Shown piece after piece: positions 12,250-24,800 of a stretch of DNA of 64,000 nucleotides. The notes under the pieces were generated by a model. It was not told the DNA's origin and searched no databases. It was given only the letters and a program-made list of their open reading frames with translations. How positions within the stretch are numbered: position 1 is the stretch's first letter; every line of letters starts with the position of its first letter. A program made the position numbers and the translations under genes. The stretch comes from Phytophthora colocasiae (Eukaryota; Oomycota; Peronosporomycetes; Peronosporales; Peronosporaceae), in the NCBI GenBank assembly GCA_018806915.1, contig JAGKQI010000019.1:1-64000 (forward strand), written 5' to 3'.

Positions 12250-15200
12250 TATCAGCTCGAAGCCGAACTCTACCCGGTGATTGCCTTCCGTCAGCTTCTG
12301 GTAGCGTCTCCGCTCCGATCTTCTGCCAACGTTTTGCGCCGCATCACAACGGTATTTCCTCTTATTCTGGCACTTAAAGCCAGTTTCACGCTTTGACGCT
12401 CCTCTGCGCCTTTAACATCGTGTAGACGATCTTTCACGTCCCTCATTATTCCGGCGTTCTTCCTGCGCCCTTCACATCTCTCACAACCAAGCTTCTCTCT
12501 AAGCTTTTCGAATCGCTGGGGTCCAAGAGCCTTAGTGAGGCAATATCTGCGACGTTCTCTTCCCCGTCGAGACATACTCCACCATCAACTTCCTCCTTGG
12601 CCACCAGCTCAGCGATTTTCCGGCTCTTCTTCGCAAAGCGCCTCTACTCCATCAAAGTTCCCAGCATCTGATGACACCCTGATCGCACTCTGGTTGTCCA
12701 TCAGCAGGGAGTCCAATCTCCTGTCTCCAATCTGGAGCTCCTTCAGTAGCTTGCGTGCCTACAGCAAGTCCTCCACACACATGCTAGCAGCTACCAGCTC
12801 CGACTTGCAGGTGTCATCCGTTACTGAACTCTGCATCTTGCTTTTGAAGCCGAAACTGTGACCACACAGCTTCAATACGTATCCAGTAAACCGACCTTGA
12901 CGTGTCGGGACAGTTAGCGTGATCCGCGTCGCTAAACGCACTTATTTGCAGTGCATTGCTCGGCTCAGTGTCACTGTGCATGTAGGTCAGCCCATAGGTT
13001 CTCGTCCCTCGCAGGTACTCTCAGCACTCTCTTCGCGGCAGCGAAGTTCTCCTTCGTGTAGCTCCCTGGGGGTATGCCTGCTCAGGGTTTCCGCACCGCG
13101 TTCGCGATGTCCGGTCGCGTGCAGGTCACAAGGTATTGTAAATGCACCAATCAGCCTCCTGATATTTCAATTCCTCTTTGTCGTTAATTTCGTCTCCATC
13201 TCGCTCAAGTGCCATCACTTTCTCATTGTGTTGGTTGAGGCGATCTCACCGTCTTTGCATCTGTCATCTGGAATCTCCTCAGCACCTTTATCGATATAGT
13301 GCCAGTTTGAGAGGAGGCATAGCAACTTCCCCGGTTCATAGCGAACCTCCATTCCGGAGCAGATAGTGCAACCTTGCCTAAGTCCTTTAGCGCAAACTGC
13401 ATCTTCAGCTCGTCCTTCAGCTGGTCGGATGTCTTCCTGATCTCCAATAATCATTACGTCGTCGACGTACACTGTCACTTAATCAGCAGTCTTCCGTCGA
13501 CCCACTTGTAGCGTACAAGCCGACGTCAAAACGTGCTCCTCTTCAGTTTCAGCGCCTCCAAACGCTTGTGCAAGGTTTGATACCACAGCCGTGCTGCTTG
13601 TTTTAGTCCGTAGATGCCCTTCAGCAACCGGTACACTTGGTCCGTTCCAGGTCACTGAATCTGACGGCTGCCTCCACGTAGATCTCTGCATCGTCAATGT
13701 CGCTGTTCAGGAAAGCCGTCTCGAAGTCCACTTGGTCCACGTCCAGCCCTAAAAATCATAGCCAATAGCAAGATAAGTAGCACATTGTCATCCATCGTGC
13801 AACAGGTGAGTACGTCTTCCAATACTCATATCCGAATCGTTGCTCGTAGCCATGCACGACCGTAGTCTTCGCTTTGTAGCGTTGCACTCCTTCCATGTTC
13901 ATCTCGCTTGACCTTCAGTGACCCACTTTGTTGTCAAAGTGACTTTGACGTATACTCCGTCTGAGCCCTTAGGCTCTGTCAACTTTGACCCAGGTCTTGT
14001 TCTTGACTCAGCGACTCGTATTCTTTCTTCAGGGCCTCTTCCCATCTGCTTCTCCATTGTGGTGAATTCATCGCTTCATCCACACCGGTAGGTCTCATCC
14101 ACTTTCTTCTGTCAGTAATTGGTAGCCACCAGCTCACATTTTGCTGGTTCGCACTCTTGCAGATCTCCGCAATGGTTGGTTCTGCTGTTGTCGCCGTCCT
14201 CTCCTTCTCGGTGCACGCGCAGCTCCTGCTGCCTGAATTATCATTTCTCCAGCTTCCGATTCATCGCTGGACGAGGATTCTGCTTCTGCATTCGTCTCAG
14301 GAACACAGCACTTCAGCACTCAATTCCTTCTCGGGTAAACTGCTCCTAATTATACTGGTTGCACGCTCGTGCACGTCTCCATCAGCCACAAATTCCACCG
14401 GTAGGGGCACAAATGGTATGTAGTCGTAGTTCTTGTGCTTTTCTGCCCACCAGCAACGCGCGTCCACGTACTTCCTGCTCACTGTCACGTCTTCACGAAA
14501 CTTCACATCTCTGGACTCTACTATTCGGCCCGGCAACGAAGGTGTAACATGCCTGTATCCGGGTGCAGTAAAAGAGAATCCTAGCAGCAACGCTGGTTCC
14601 GCCTTTGGGCTGAGCTTGTCCTTTCTCTTGGTACATATACGAACCCAACAGCACCACACTCGAATCTTACGCCAAGTCTGGCTTTTTGCCATAGAGCTTT
14701 CCTCTGACGGGGTCTTCCCAGTCCAGTGCTTTGGTAGCACTCATGTTGTCGATATCCACGATGTAGCGTAGTACCTCCGGCCACAACTTCGCAGGCATTC
14801 CTGCCGCTTGCATTGCTGTCTTCTGGTCTTGGTTGGGCCAGGAGGCCATTCATCTTCAACCAGCGCGTTCTCCTCTGGAGTATACGCGTGAGCTTCGGCA
14901 CAAAAGTCGATCCCCGTATGCAGCTCAAGAAAGGTCTCTTGAATTCTGCATTCAGCGAACTCTCCACCTCCAAAGTCGCTCGAGAAAGTCTTAACTCTGT
15001 GTCCTGGGCGATCAGCCTTTATTAGCGCAATTGTGTTGACGTTCGCGTCGCTTTTCTCCTTCTCCGGATAGGATAGCACCACTTGAACCTGAGCCTTCAT
15101 CCTGTATAATCTGAAAGTATCGAATCCCTCCAGAGCCAGGTATGAATTTTCCCATTTCACAAGTGTCGACATTAAGCGCTCGTAATTCACCTTGGTTCGC

Positions 15201-16910
15201 TTTGTCTTTGCGCTCTTCTTGTATGACATTCGACGTCGCTTCGCCGGGACATGCAGGTCAAACACTGAAAGTTCTTCTTGAACAAGTCCTTCGGGATGTC
15301 CATGCCGTCCACCACGTTGTTGTCTACCGCATACTCTTGATGGCAGCTACAGATTCAGGTGCCCCAACCGCCTCGTGCCACCTCATCAATGGGCTGGCAT
15401 CGGCGTTGAGCGTGGACATCACTAAGGACCACCGGCAATTTAGCCTTCAACCAGTAATGCGACCCACTTCACGAATTCCAGTCGCCCATCCGCCGAGTCC
15501 AACCAGCATCTTCGAGGCGTCATACACTGGCCTGGCTGGGCTGACGGAGTCCAGCCACTGCTCTCCATCTTCCCGAGGCTAATCAAGTTCACAGTTCCAG
15601 CAGGCGAAAACTCCACGGTCCTTCAGTTCCACCACAGTCGTACTCGCTGTTCCTGCCCGGTAACGTCGAGCTTCACCGTCCCGCACATCACTCCTTTTGT
15701 GACTTCTGCCTGTCCAACACCTTGAACATCGCTTTAGACTTCTTCCACGCTTGAGTAGAGCTCCTTGTTCACGCACACGTGCGTTGAACTGCCGCAGTCC
15801 AGCATCCATGAGCTTCTGTTGCACGTCTGGTTATCCTTCACTACCATGCCAACCATAGGAAAGTCTCCATCGGTCTTCGTCGTCGCTGCTGCTAAGCTGC
15901 TCGCGTACTTGCGAACGATCTCAAGTGCATTCTCATTCAGTATCAGCATGTTGCTCCGCACCTCCCGGTCTGTCCTCAGCGTTGTCCTTCTTCTTGCCTC
16001 TTCTTCTTCTTGTCCTTAAACCCTCCGACTTTTCAGTGGTTTTTCTGCTCGTCACTTCACCTTCTTCTGTTCCTCTCTTCAGATAGTGCCAGCATTGATT
16101 CCGAACATGCCCGACTTGGTTGCCACAGTGATAGCATTTCCTGTTTCTTCCACGCTCCCCCGTTTCCCTTTGGGTTTCTTTCTCCTTGCCTCCATCGGTC
16201 GTCGAGGTTGCACTCATCACCACTTGGTGCGGCGGTCCCGGCACTTCCATTTACTCCACTCCCGCCACTCATGATCTCCACCATTCGAACTCGCTCGTCT
16301 TTGGACCTCAGGAGCGTTTGTAAACTGCTGAAGTGTCAATGGCGTTCCTTGCCTAGCCGGTAAGTCAAATTGCTCAACGAGCTTCAGGGTGGAGCTCAAC
16401 GTGACCCCATTGTCAGGACTCTCAGCATCTCTGCGTCGTCCACGGCGTGAGTAGTTCCCATACTGCCCAGCTGCTGTCGAATCCGGTGCATTTGCCGTCA
16501 TCAGGTACTCGGTCATTGGCCGTCCTGGTTCAGGCTTAGTGCCGTACGCAAGCTGCGCCTCTGAGTAGCGCCACGTACGAGAAGTCCTCTGCGTCTTGGT
16601 TCTGCCTTTGATAGTGTCCCCACATCTCCTTCTGCGGTAGCCATATTGTGCAGATCTTATTCACCTCATCGTCTTGACACCCGCGCAACCCGCGCAGGAT
16701 CGTAGCCTTGGCAAGTCGATTTCTTCTGTCAAAGATTTCTTGTTGGTCAGCATCATTGGCGTGACGTGTCTCTGTTCCGGTCACCACTACCCCATGCTTC
16801 ACGTTCATCCAGGTAGAGCTCCAGCTCCACTTGGTACAACTCCAAAAGTCCCTTCCAAACCTCGGGGGCTTAGGGGAGATTCCTCGCTGCACTTGCTGTG
16901 CAGCCGCCAT
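12250..16910 (-). pseudogene. copia gag-pol remnants
   Basis: Starts at the ATG at 16910 (MAAAQQVQRG). Gag includes a CCHC zinc knuckle, CYHCGNQVGHVRNQC, near 16100-16150. The protease region shows MLDCGSSTHVCVNKELY near 15750-15830. Integrase is recognised by HTGIDFCAEAHAYTPEENALVE (14850-14920) and the following LWPEVLRYIVDI and LYGKKPDLA. Reverse transcriptase has the catalytic YVDD in TVYVDDVMIIGDQEDI near 13430-13475. RNase H shows SDADHANCPDT near 12900 and the KSELVAAS motif near 12780. Pieces fall in all three frames with stops between them, so no intact polyprotein remains. Confidence 0.88.
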
Positions 16911-16975
16911 GTTGTCGTTATCGTCGTGCAGTAGTTGTCGTTCCCAGCCTTGGCAGAGCTTTTTGGGCTCATAAC

Positions 16976-17339
16976 TCAGCAGCTTCTGCGCGGTCTTGTT
17001 CAGTGTCTTTGGCGTTCTCCTGTCAGGTTCTTCAGCGTCTCCTCTCAAGGCTGCGAGTCGGTGTCCACTTGGTCTCCTAGCGAAGCAGGTAAGAAGTAGT
17101 GAAGTGTGTAGTTCAGGTAAACCCAAAGTGGTAGCTTGATAGTTACTTGCTGCTATTACTACAGCAAGAGGGGAAAGCCACAGGCAACAAAACTCCCTTT
17201 AGAGCAGAGAACGCATCCATCAATATGATGGTCTCCACCCTTCTGGTCTCTCCGTGCACCAGGAGTGACGATTCTGGACACAGGCGAAAGTTCTCCATCG
17301 GGTAGAACCCGAGTGTGACCCACGGCCCACAAACTCATA
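16976..17339 (-). repeat. 5' LTR of the copia element
   Basis: Counterpart of the LTR at 11814-12186. The copia primer-binding region should lie just left of 16976. Host DNA resumes at the TGAAC duplication (17340-17344). Confidence 0.88.
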
Positions 17340-17542
17340 TGAACTCCTTCGTAATGGCATCAAACAGACACCGCAACGTCCAATATAGTCGCATGTTTGG
17401 GTCTTATGCAGAAATTTGCAAAGTGAGGAGCTGCTGGAGTGTCGAGCGTCTACCTCAGAGCTGTCTCTGTCGAAAAGTTGTTTATTGGCTACAGGGCCTG
17501 AGAAGGACTTCACTCTCTGCTTGCTCATTATTGATGCGTTAA
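17340..17542 (+). repeat. 4-kb repeat, tandem unit 2, middle part
   Basis: Continues unit 2 after the copia insertion. It matches 7952-8140 of unit 1 and ends at the TTAA target (17539-17542) of the piggyBac insertion. Confidence 0.85.
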
Positions 17543-18275
17543 CCCCTCAGAGTCACGGATGCTGCATAATGCAGCATAGTTTATCCACTTAAACTGGAAT
17601 ATATTCAGTTTAAGCTAAATTTAGACTTAAAAGTTTGTATTGGTGTCCTTTCCCCGCCACAGTGGCATACAAACACCAAGTCAAGCACTCTGTTTAGTTT
17701 CTGTACCTCTGTTGAAGTGTGTGCATCGACCAGGGTTTTTAGAATTTTGAAATATAAATTTCTCAACGAGTTCTCGCGAAACTGCAAACTGATTTTGCAT
17801 TATGTTTTAGAGACACCGCGACACGTGTGGTCCAACGGGCCCAACGTGTGGCTGGCAAGCTGCCGCTTTCTACAAAAACTCCTCATTCGGGAGAGAATTT
17901 ACGCGCCAGAGATCAAGTGGGGTATAGAGAGTATGGTAGTGCTGGACAGCGAGGTGATCGGGAAAGACCTCTCCTTCAAGTCCGGTCTGGAAAGAGCTCA
18001 TGAGAAAGGGTGGACGCGTAAGCCGCCACCACGCCGCAGCCTCAGACGATCGCTACTCTCTACATCCGTCCTGGCCGCAAAATAACGGGACGGGAAGGCG
18101 TTGACTCACGTCCGCGGTAGAGGGTTGTGCTGGATTATTACGCTCTAGGTATGTTAAAATCAAAGCGCGTATATACATATTTTCTAACCCATCGTGGTAT
18201 TGGTACCAGTGCTGCAGCAAGGAAGCTGGTGTTCCTCTCCATTTGGTCAAATAGCGCCTGCAGCTCCTTCAGCAG

Positions 18276-20940
18276 AACATGGTGACGCAGCAGCTCCTAC
18301 CGGTTACGCCTCCAGTTCAAGCGGCATGTTTCTCCCGTGACTACGAACCAGTCACAAGCGGCAACAGACGCGACGCCACCTGTCACGACACCGCTAATGT
18401 CGGGCACAGGGAAAGCGACGTACCCTGTCGTTCCTTGATCCAAAGTCCTGTTGCGGAGCACACCACCACGGTCTCTGGTGGCGACATCACCTCATGTCCA
18501 AGACGTGGATACGGGGTCGGAATTCGACGATTCGGCTTCCATGGACACCGTCATACCTCCAAACGATAGTGCAGCATCGGTGCAAGCGAATTCGAGAATG
18601 GTAAGCTGTATAATAAGCTGCATGTAATACTGGAATTGTATGCTGTCTGCTATGCTGAATGCAATGCTGCATGTTGACTGAATTTTATACTGACTATTGT
18701 GTTGCATGTGATAAGGTGTCATGACAGACGATTCCGATGCGAAGCATGGTGATCAAAACCATCTCATTTGGGAGTGAGTTCCTGGCAGACAGCAGCGACG
18801 TGCTGGAATGCAAATTCTTGACGGAGATGTTCGGGTCACTAAATTTGGGGCAATGGAATCAAGCGATGAAGCAGAGAAGATGACATTGGAAATTGGAGAA
18901 TACGGCTCGGATGAAGGCCCAGAAGCATTTCTCTGTGTTCCGGACGATGTGTCCGATGATCTTGAAGCAACAGAACAGCAAAAGATTGCAGGATGAAAGA
19001 AATGTTTTTCGCCAAGGATTTCTGTCCAAATTTGGTGGAGAAGACGAGGTGTTGGCTGGAAACCTGAAGGATACCGTGCTGCGCGAGATGGGTACGGTTG
19101 GTTGGGAAGATATTGTCCAGCCCGACATCCACGAATATCTTATGAGCCCGATATAGAGCCGGTTAATGACAATTTAGAAGCTACCCGGGGTTGGAGACAA
19201 GGTTACTCAGGTCCAAGTGCGGAAGTGTTATGTCGAGGAGACTGCCGCTGGTTGCGCTATTTTTTTACTTCATGCCGAATAGTTCTGTGGCAGCATATTG
19301 CTGCCTGCTCAAATGAATATCACCGTGAGAAGTTGTCATTGCGAGTGGATGCCGCCTTCAGACGGTATCGAGCTAAACGGAAGATTCAATGACAAGCTTC
19401 CCAAAAAGACAAGACGGGATATTGAACACGAAACTGGAAGGAATGAAGCCTATATTGCCTCAGATGAACTCGGGCGGTTTATTGGCCTATTGATCGCTCG
19501 GAGCCTTATAGCTCCCAACCGCGAAAAATTGACAAAACCACTGGAAGACTACTTTGATGAAGGAGCCGATTTCGAGGCTGCTTCGGATCGGTGCTAGCGC
19601 GTGACCGCTTTCTGGAAATTTCGCGCAATCTGCACTTCAATTCGAACGCAGACCCCAGATCATACATACCGACAGAGCCTGGAAAATCAGAAAAGTGGTA
19701 GAAGTTCTCCAAAACGGACGTTCGTACGAGGCTATGTCGCTCCTGCTCACTTGGCTTTGATGGAGGCTATTCTGCCAAGTCGATCATCGTTCAACAAGAT
19801 GCGTGTGTACCTAAAAGACAAGCCGCACAAGTGGGGCACAAAGCTCTTTATGCTTTGTAGTGCAGTCACTGCGTACTCGCATCCGGTAAGTTTTTTTTGC
19901 AAGTTTCTTTTCACTACAGTGCATTATGCAGCTTTCGATCACTGGACTGAAGAATTTTAAACTGAATATGAACAGGTTTGAGGTCTACTGGCGGGAAGAA
20001 GGAACACTCAAGCTGATGCGCACAACACTGACATGAAGTCTGGGCCGGCAGCAGTGGTTCGAAAAACCTACTGGAGGTTTTTGGTCGTGAGTCGAAGAAA
20101 GAAGGTATGCGGCTGGGGTCGTAATAGACCGATTTTATACATCCGTTCCAGCTAGCTATAGCGCGAGTTGCTGGTCATGGGTTTTTACTGCGTTGGGACT
20201 ATCATGACAAACCGGCTAGGCTACAGCAAGTCTGGTGATCGAGAAGAAGAAAACTCGTCCGGCAGAGATTGCACGCGGATCCTTCAAAGTGTCTAAGTCG
20301 AAGCACGTCCCCAGTATGGCGGCAATTAGCTGGTGGGACTCACGTCCCGTTCACTTCCTGTGCACGTGGAAGTCTGAAATGGACCGCGTTGTCGCCGGCA
20401 GGATGGTGCAACCCAGGTGGAAGTGGCGTGCCCCCCGTGTCGTGAAGGATTACCACGCTCTTCATGGGGAGGCGTGGACGTCCACGACCAGCTGCGTCTG
20501 TACAGCGCTACTTCGCTCCAGCGAGCCCTGCGATTCAAAAAATACTACAAGTCGCTTGTACTGGGCTAATTGATGTGGCCATTGTGAACAGTTACATCGT
20601 TCACAAGGCTTTTCTACAAGAAACAAGACCTCCAGCCCATTGAGCCACGTCAAGTACTTGAAGAAGCTGCATATGCAGCTTTGCAGCCTGGTGCCGGCGG
20701 GACATGTACGAAGCCAACACATTCGGTACTCAGCGGCCACCTGACGAACCGCTTTCATACGAGCCAATTCCGACTGGGAGAAGCCAAACGATTGCAGGTC
20801 ACACGGCTCGCCAAGTTGATGAGTGGCGAAATGCGGATACTCAGGGCAAAACGTCGACAAGCGACATGCAAGGTGTGCTCTGTGTTGCGCGCAGGAGTGC
20901 AGCGTGCGTCGACAACTTCATTTTTCTGCAGTGAGTGCGC
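18276..20940 (+). pseudogene. piggyBac transposase (DDE_Tnp_1_7), broken
   Basis: Fragments in order: an acidic N-terminal part, a probable intron (from GTAAGCTG near 18600 to about 18715), then ASDELGRFIGLLIARSLI near 19460, FLEISRNLHFN near 19615, and MRVYLKDKPHKWGTKLF near 19799, a segment typical of the catalytic core. ISWWDSRPVHFLCT lies near 20330 and PRVVKDYHALHG near 20435. The last part has Cys pairs (CKVCS...FFCSEC, 20868-20937), like the C-terminal zinc finger of piggyBac proteins. Frame changes and stops make it inactive as read. An additional open frame at 17717-18085 (about 120 residues) may be an upstream exon, but I do not recognise it. Confidence 0.85.
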
Positions 20941-21500
20941 AACATTACTGTTGGTGGCCCTATTTTCTCCTTTGTATGCGAGCGCGTCGTAAAGTGCGTG
21001 GAGGGCAATGACGTGCTGGGATATCTGGCACAAGGAGTGGGCCGATGGAAAAGCTTATCCCCGTTCAAAGCGGTAGGAGTATTCGGAGTGCGACGCAAGG
21101 TCATACGTGCAACGCCAGGAACACCATCGTCTCCGGGCACGCCGAGCACTCCGGCTTCAAACAAAAGGCGCAGAACAAGTCCGTAGGTGGTAAGCTGAAT
21201 AATGACCTGCATATAACCTGTATTATCTCGGTCTCTACATGATTACATTGCGCGCTGTCTAGCAGCACATCATCAGCACATCCCAAGTCTGACTCATCAC
21301 ACATCAAACGCCAAACACTTTCTTTTTGATTTGGCAAATAAAATCATAGGGATGACACACCTCCTTTCTATATAAGAGTTTGTATTGAAGTATCAAATTC
21401 AAAATTTTTGTGCAAACTGGCCAAACGAACGCATTCGTTTCTGTTCAAGTTGGCGGGAAACGTGTCCAGTCTCTATCTCATTATGGTGAATACGATTGAG

Positions 21501-22425
21501 TGTGCGCCAAATCGATAGGACTTCCTGAAAAATGCCTATATCTCAGTCAGTTTTTCTTTATCATTTTGTTGCGGTTTTGATATATTCATAAACACGGTAA
21601 GCAGTGGATCTACGGGCGTTTATACTTTATGTTTTTGCACCCTAGCGTATGCCTCCCATGAACAAAAAACTGCTTTGCTCAAACGACACAATTTAGGACC
21701 TTCATGCTTCAATAAGCAACTCCTATACTAAATAGTAAACCCGCTCGAAATGAGAGGACTGGGGATTTGTATAGACATAAAATGAAATCCTCTGTAGAGT
21801 GAAGGTGAGTGCATGTATCATGACTCTGAATTACACAGAACATTGATAATAGATAAGTGCATATTTGGTAGAGAGATCATATATGCTTTAGAGAGTTCTT
21901 ATGCAAGGAATCGATATAATTATTTTGTCTCTAACATTTGGAACGCATTTTTTGACTATGATTTGCTAAAAACAGCCATACTAAAATGACTGACTGTTAA
22001 AGTGCCAGCAATTACTTTGTAATCCTCTCTCGCCAATGGTTATGGCCTTCTACCAAATATGCACTTATCTATTATCAATGTTCTGTGTAATTCAGAGTCA
22101 TGATACATGCACTCACCTTCACTCTTAAGTAGAGGTTTTTAGAAGATGTCCTGGCTACAACTTTCAGTCATATCATTTCTTGAGCGGGTTTTATTTAGTA
22201 TAGGGATTTGTATTGAAGCATGGGGGTCCTAAATTGTGTCGTTTGGCACAAAACAGTTTTTTGTATGGGGAGCCATACTTTAGGGTGCAAAACGCTAAAA
22301 CAAACGCCCGTAGGTCCTTTCTTACCGTGTTATGGATCTACTAAGTCAAAACCGCAACTTAAAATGATAAAAACTGACTGAGTTATGGGCATTTCTTCAG
22401 GGGGTCCTATCGGATTTGGCGCGCA
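21501..22425. repeat. Long inverted repeat (foldback) inside the piggyBac element
   Basis: Arms 21501-21873 and 22049-22425 are imperfect reverse complements: left GTGCGCCAAATCGATAGGAC pairs with right GTCCTATCGGATTTGGCGCG, and left CATATTTGGTAG pairs with right CTACCAAATATG. They are separated by about 175 bases. No coding potential is seen. It looks like a nested foldback/MITE-like element or a structural part of this piggyBac lineage. I could not identify a target duplication. Confidence 0.8.
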
Positions 22426-22614
22426 ACTGTAATGCAGTTCAACACCGTGCGTCAGTGGTGAATTCATATTCAGTTTACATGCACCTTTAGCACGTTTGTG
22501 TCCTTAGCCTACCTTATCACCCAGGTCCGGCCCTACCCCGTAACCATACAAATGCCAAGACTAATTATGCTGAATACTGCATATAAAAACACATTTTTTT
22601 CCGTACTCGAGGGG

Positions 22615-23275
22615 TTAAGAGTACTCAAGTAGCTCGTGACTTCACGATAACGTGCAGAACGCGAGCCAACGCCACAGTGAAATGGAGGATTATTTTGGAC
22701 GTGATTGAGACCGCTCAACTCAATAATTGCAGTGTGTTTTAAATTGTAATTATTTGAAAGTCAAAACGTTGTTTTTTTCACAACCCTGTTTCCATGACTC
22801 ATCGGATGAGTAATGGATCCAAGCAGGTCAACTTGGCACTGCAACAGACAACAACACAACGCGTAATACGTGTGCGCGTACTGTACGGTAATCCTCATCA
22901 CGTTTCCTTATCCTCTGGCTTCCACAGCAACGTGCCCAGAGCCAGAGCCAGCCATACCTGTAGAGTTCTTTCTGCTTCATTCTCGATCTCTATTGAATTG
23001 GCACCTTTCGGTGGTCTACATTGCAGTAGCAAATTAGTACTGAGTCGACCCTTCTGCACAAGTACGCAGAGTGCTTCGTGGTTTTGTTCCTCAGACGTCT
23101 CGCTGAATCTCGGTGTTAGCTTCCAACGTTCCCGTCCCAGCCCCTCGTTGTAAAAACTACAAGCTCCGATTAACTCGGAAGCGAGTTATTGCTCCTTCTC
23201 TCGGGACGCGGTGGTCAATTCAGCTTAAAGTGTAGCTTTGAGTCGTGTGTGAATCGCCTGCGTTTCCACGCTGTT
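22615..23275 (+). repeat. 4-kb repeat, tandem unit 2, last part
   Basis: Matches 8137-8515 and 9101-9370 of unit 1. The elicitin-like segment found in unit 1 (8515-9101) is missing here; sequence runs directly from 'gttctttctgcttc' to 'tcgatctctattg' near 22975-22990. Confidence 0.85.
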
Positions 23276-24075
23276 CGGTAAGTTACCAGAGCCAGAGCTC
23301 GCTGGACTGCTCTGACAACAATGGAGATAGAGCACCAGATGCTCGTACGACAATGCCAAAGAGGACACGTTGAGCACGCAGTCAAGCTTTCGCTTAGTAA
23401 TCCAGCCTATTTAGTTTCAAAAGTTCTTCCGCCCCATCGCCATGGCGTGCGAGTCGGCTTTGGAGCATTTGCAGTGATCACAAGTGTATTCGGTCGATCG
23501 TATGGAGTGAACTCGACCTGAATATGACGTGAATTGCTGTAGGTTGCTGCTCACCGCGTTAATTTGCTCTCTTGTCGCCAGAGCAACATTATCATGAACG
23601 TTCCAGCTCGTATTGTGCATCAATGACTACAACCCCTCGTTGCGAAGTCAATGCAACCAAGAAGACTCAAGACAAGACTCACTCCGAGTTTCAGCGTCTC
23701 GGAGTGTTCCGACTGGTTTTCAAAAGAAACCAAACAACCGATCTGAGTTGCAAACCAAGTCATGGCCTGGAAGACATTTAGAACCTGACTGTGAAGTACC
23801 ACCGACAGCCAGCGAACTCCAATTCAGCCCCAACATCTCCATCCCCAACACTCTCATGTCGCCAGTACCATCCGTCACGTCGACAACACATCCAAGACTG
23901 CAGCTGAGTTCACATGCGGGTCGGTTGACGCTAATGAATACGGTGAAGAATCCACTGGAGACAACGACAAACGTAACGAGCGGCTCTTCTTGAAGTCAGA
24001 TGTCGTCGTTTGCCAGACCAGCACCGCCAAAGATTCTGCTCGCTGGACTGTAAAGTCGAACTTCGAGTACCTAAC
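23276..24075 (+). repeat. 4-kb repeat, unit 3, truncated
   Basis: Matches 9390-10210 of unit 2. Homology stops near 24075, after which unrelated sequence follows. The primer-site-like motif is degraded here (23279-23292). Confidence 0.75.
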
Positions 24076-24349
24076 GCAGCTCCAAGAGATCATGAACGAC
24101 CAGATATTTATGAACTAGCATATCGACTCCAATGTGCATCATTCGAAGCTGGCTTTTTGAAAAGTATTGCAACTTTAGTAGAAATACAGTAAAGATTGAT
24201 TCGTTGAAGTTACTCGTTTTTCGGCTTTTGATTGGCTCAGTGCTCTCTCCTCCTCAACTCGACTGTACTTGCAGTCGTACAGCTCAGCTTGTTATACAGC
24301 GCAATGTATCACTCTCTGACTCCATGTCAACCTCCTGAGTGGCCTAGTG

Positions 24350-24800
24350 GATCATTCCAGCGGTTTGGACATTCCCGCGCGAAGTGACCGAACTGGTGAC
24401 ACAACGTAGCAGCCTCCTGAGTCTCGGCGTGTGTGCGTTTCTGAGGCAGTTCAGCTGTGTTCGGTTTGTTGATGGAGATCTAGTACAAGGGCAAGTTTGC
24501 CCCCTCAGTAGAGATGGACGAGATCCATCACTGCGTTGAAGGAGAAATGGCCTCCTTGGCGGCGGTATCCAGATCTTGAGGCTTGGACTCTTTAAGCAGA
24601 TGTGAGAGTTGGGTTGGACAGCCCACACTTCATTGATGAAGGCCGCTACGTAGTAGGCCTCTGGGATGATATAGTTCTCTCCAGTGCGACGTAGCGCCTT
24701 CTTATACTCCATGAAAGTCTCGTGAGGCATTTCTGTGTCGAGTCATCACGCTTCAGCGACTGCAAATGCCGCTTGAAGTTCGTCCTCTTTGTTGCTCTTG
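24350..24800 (-). pseudogene. Retrotransposon gag remnant with CCHC knuckle
   Basis: On the minus strand a fragment with KALRRTGENYIIPEAYYVAAF is followed, after frame changes, by CHQFGHFARECPN (24355-24400), a CCHC zinc knuckle of the retroelement Gag type. No protease or polymerase follows. It is therefore an isolated Gag fragment, unrelated in sequence to the copia Gag at 16 kb. Confidence 0.6.

Larger units (their letters stand above)
11814..17339 (-). mobile_element. Ty1/copia LTR retrotransposon, degenerate
   Basis: Complete in outline: two LTRs of about 370 bp enclose gag and pol remnants on the minus strand. The host sequence TGAAC is duplicated on both sides (11809-11813 and 17340-17344), and the undisturbed target is seen once in repeat unit 1 at 7952-7956. 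The order along the minus strand is gag, protease, integrase, reverse transcriptase, RNase H, which is the copia order. Numerous stops and frameshifts mean it is probably not autonomous. Its LTRs differ by many small indels, pointing to age, sequencing error, or both. Confidence 0.92.
17543..22614 (+). mobile_element. piggyBac-type DNA transposon (5.07 kb)
   Basis: Bounded by TTAA on both sides (17539-17542 and 22615-22618), with matching inverted ends: CCCCTCAGAGTCACGG on the left and, on the complementary strand, CCCCTCGAGTACGG on the right. The undisturbed site (GATGCG-TTAA-GAGTACTC) is present in repeat unit 1 at 8131-8148. It carries a degenerate DDE_Tnp_1_7 transposase and a long inverted repeat in its 3' half. 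TTAA target choice is the hallmark of the piggyBac superfamily. Confidence 0.95.
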
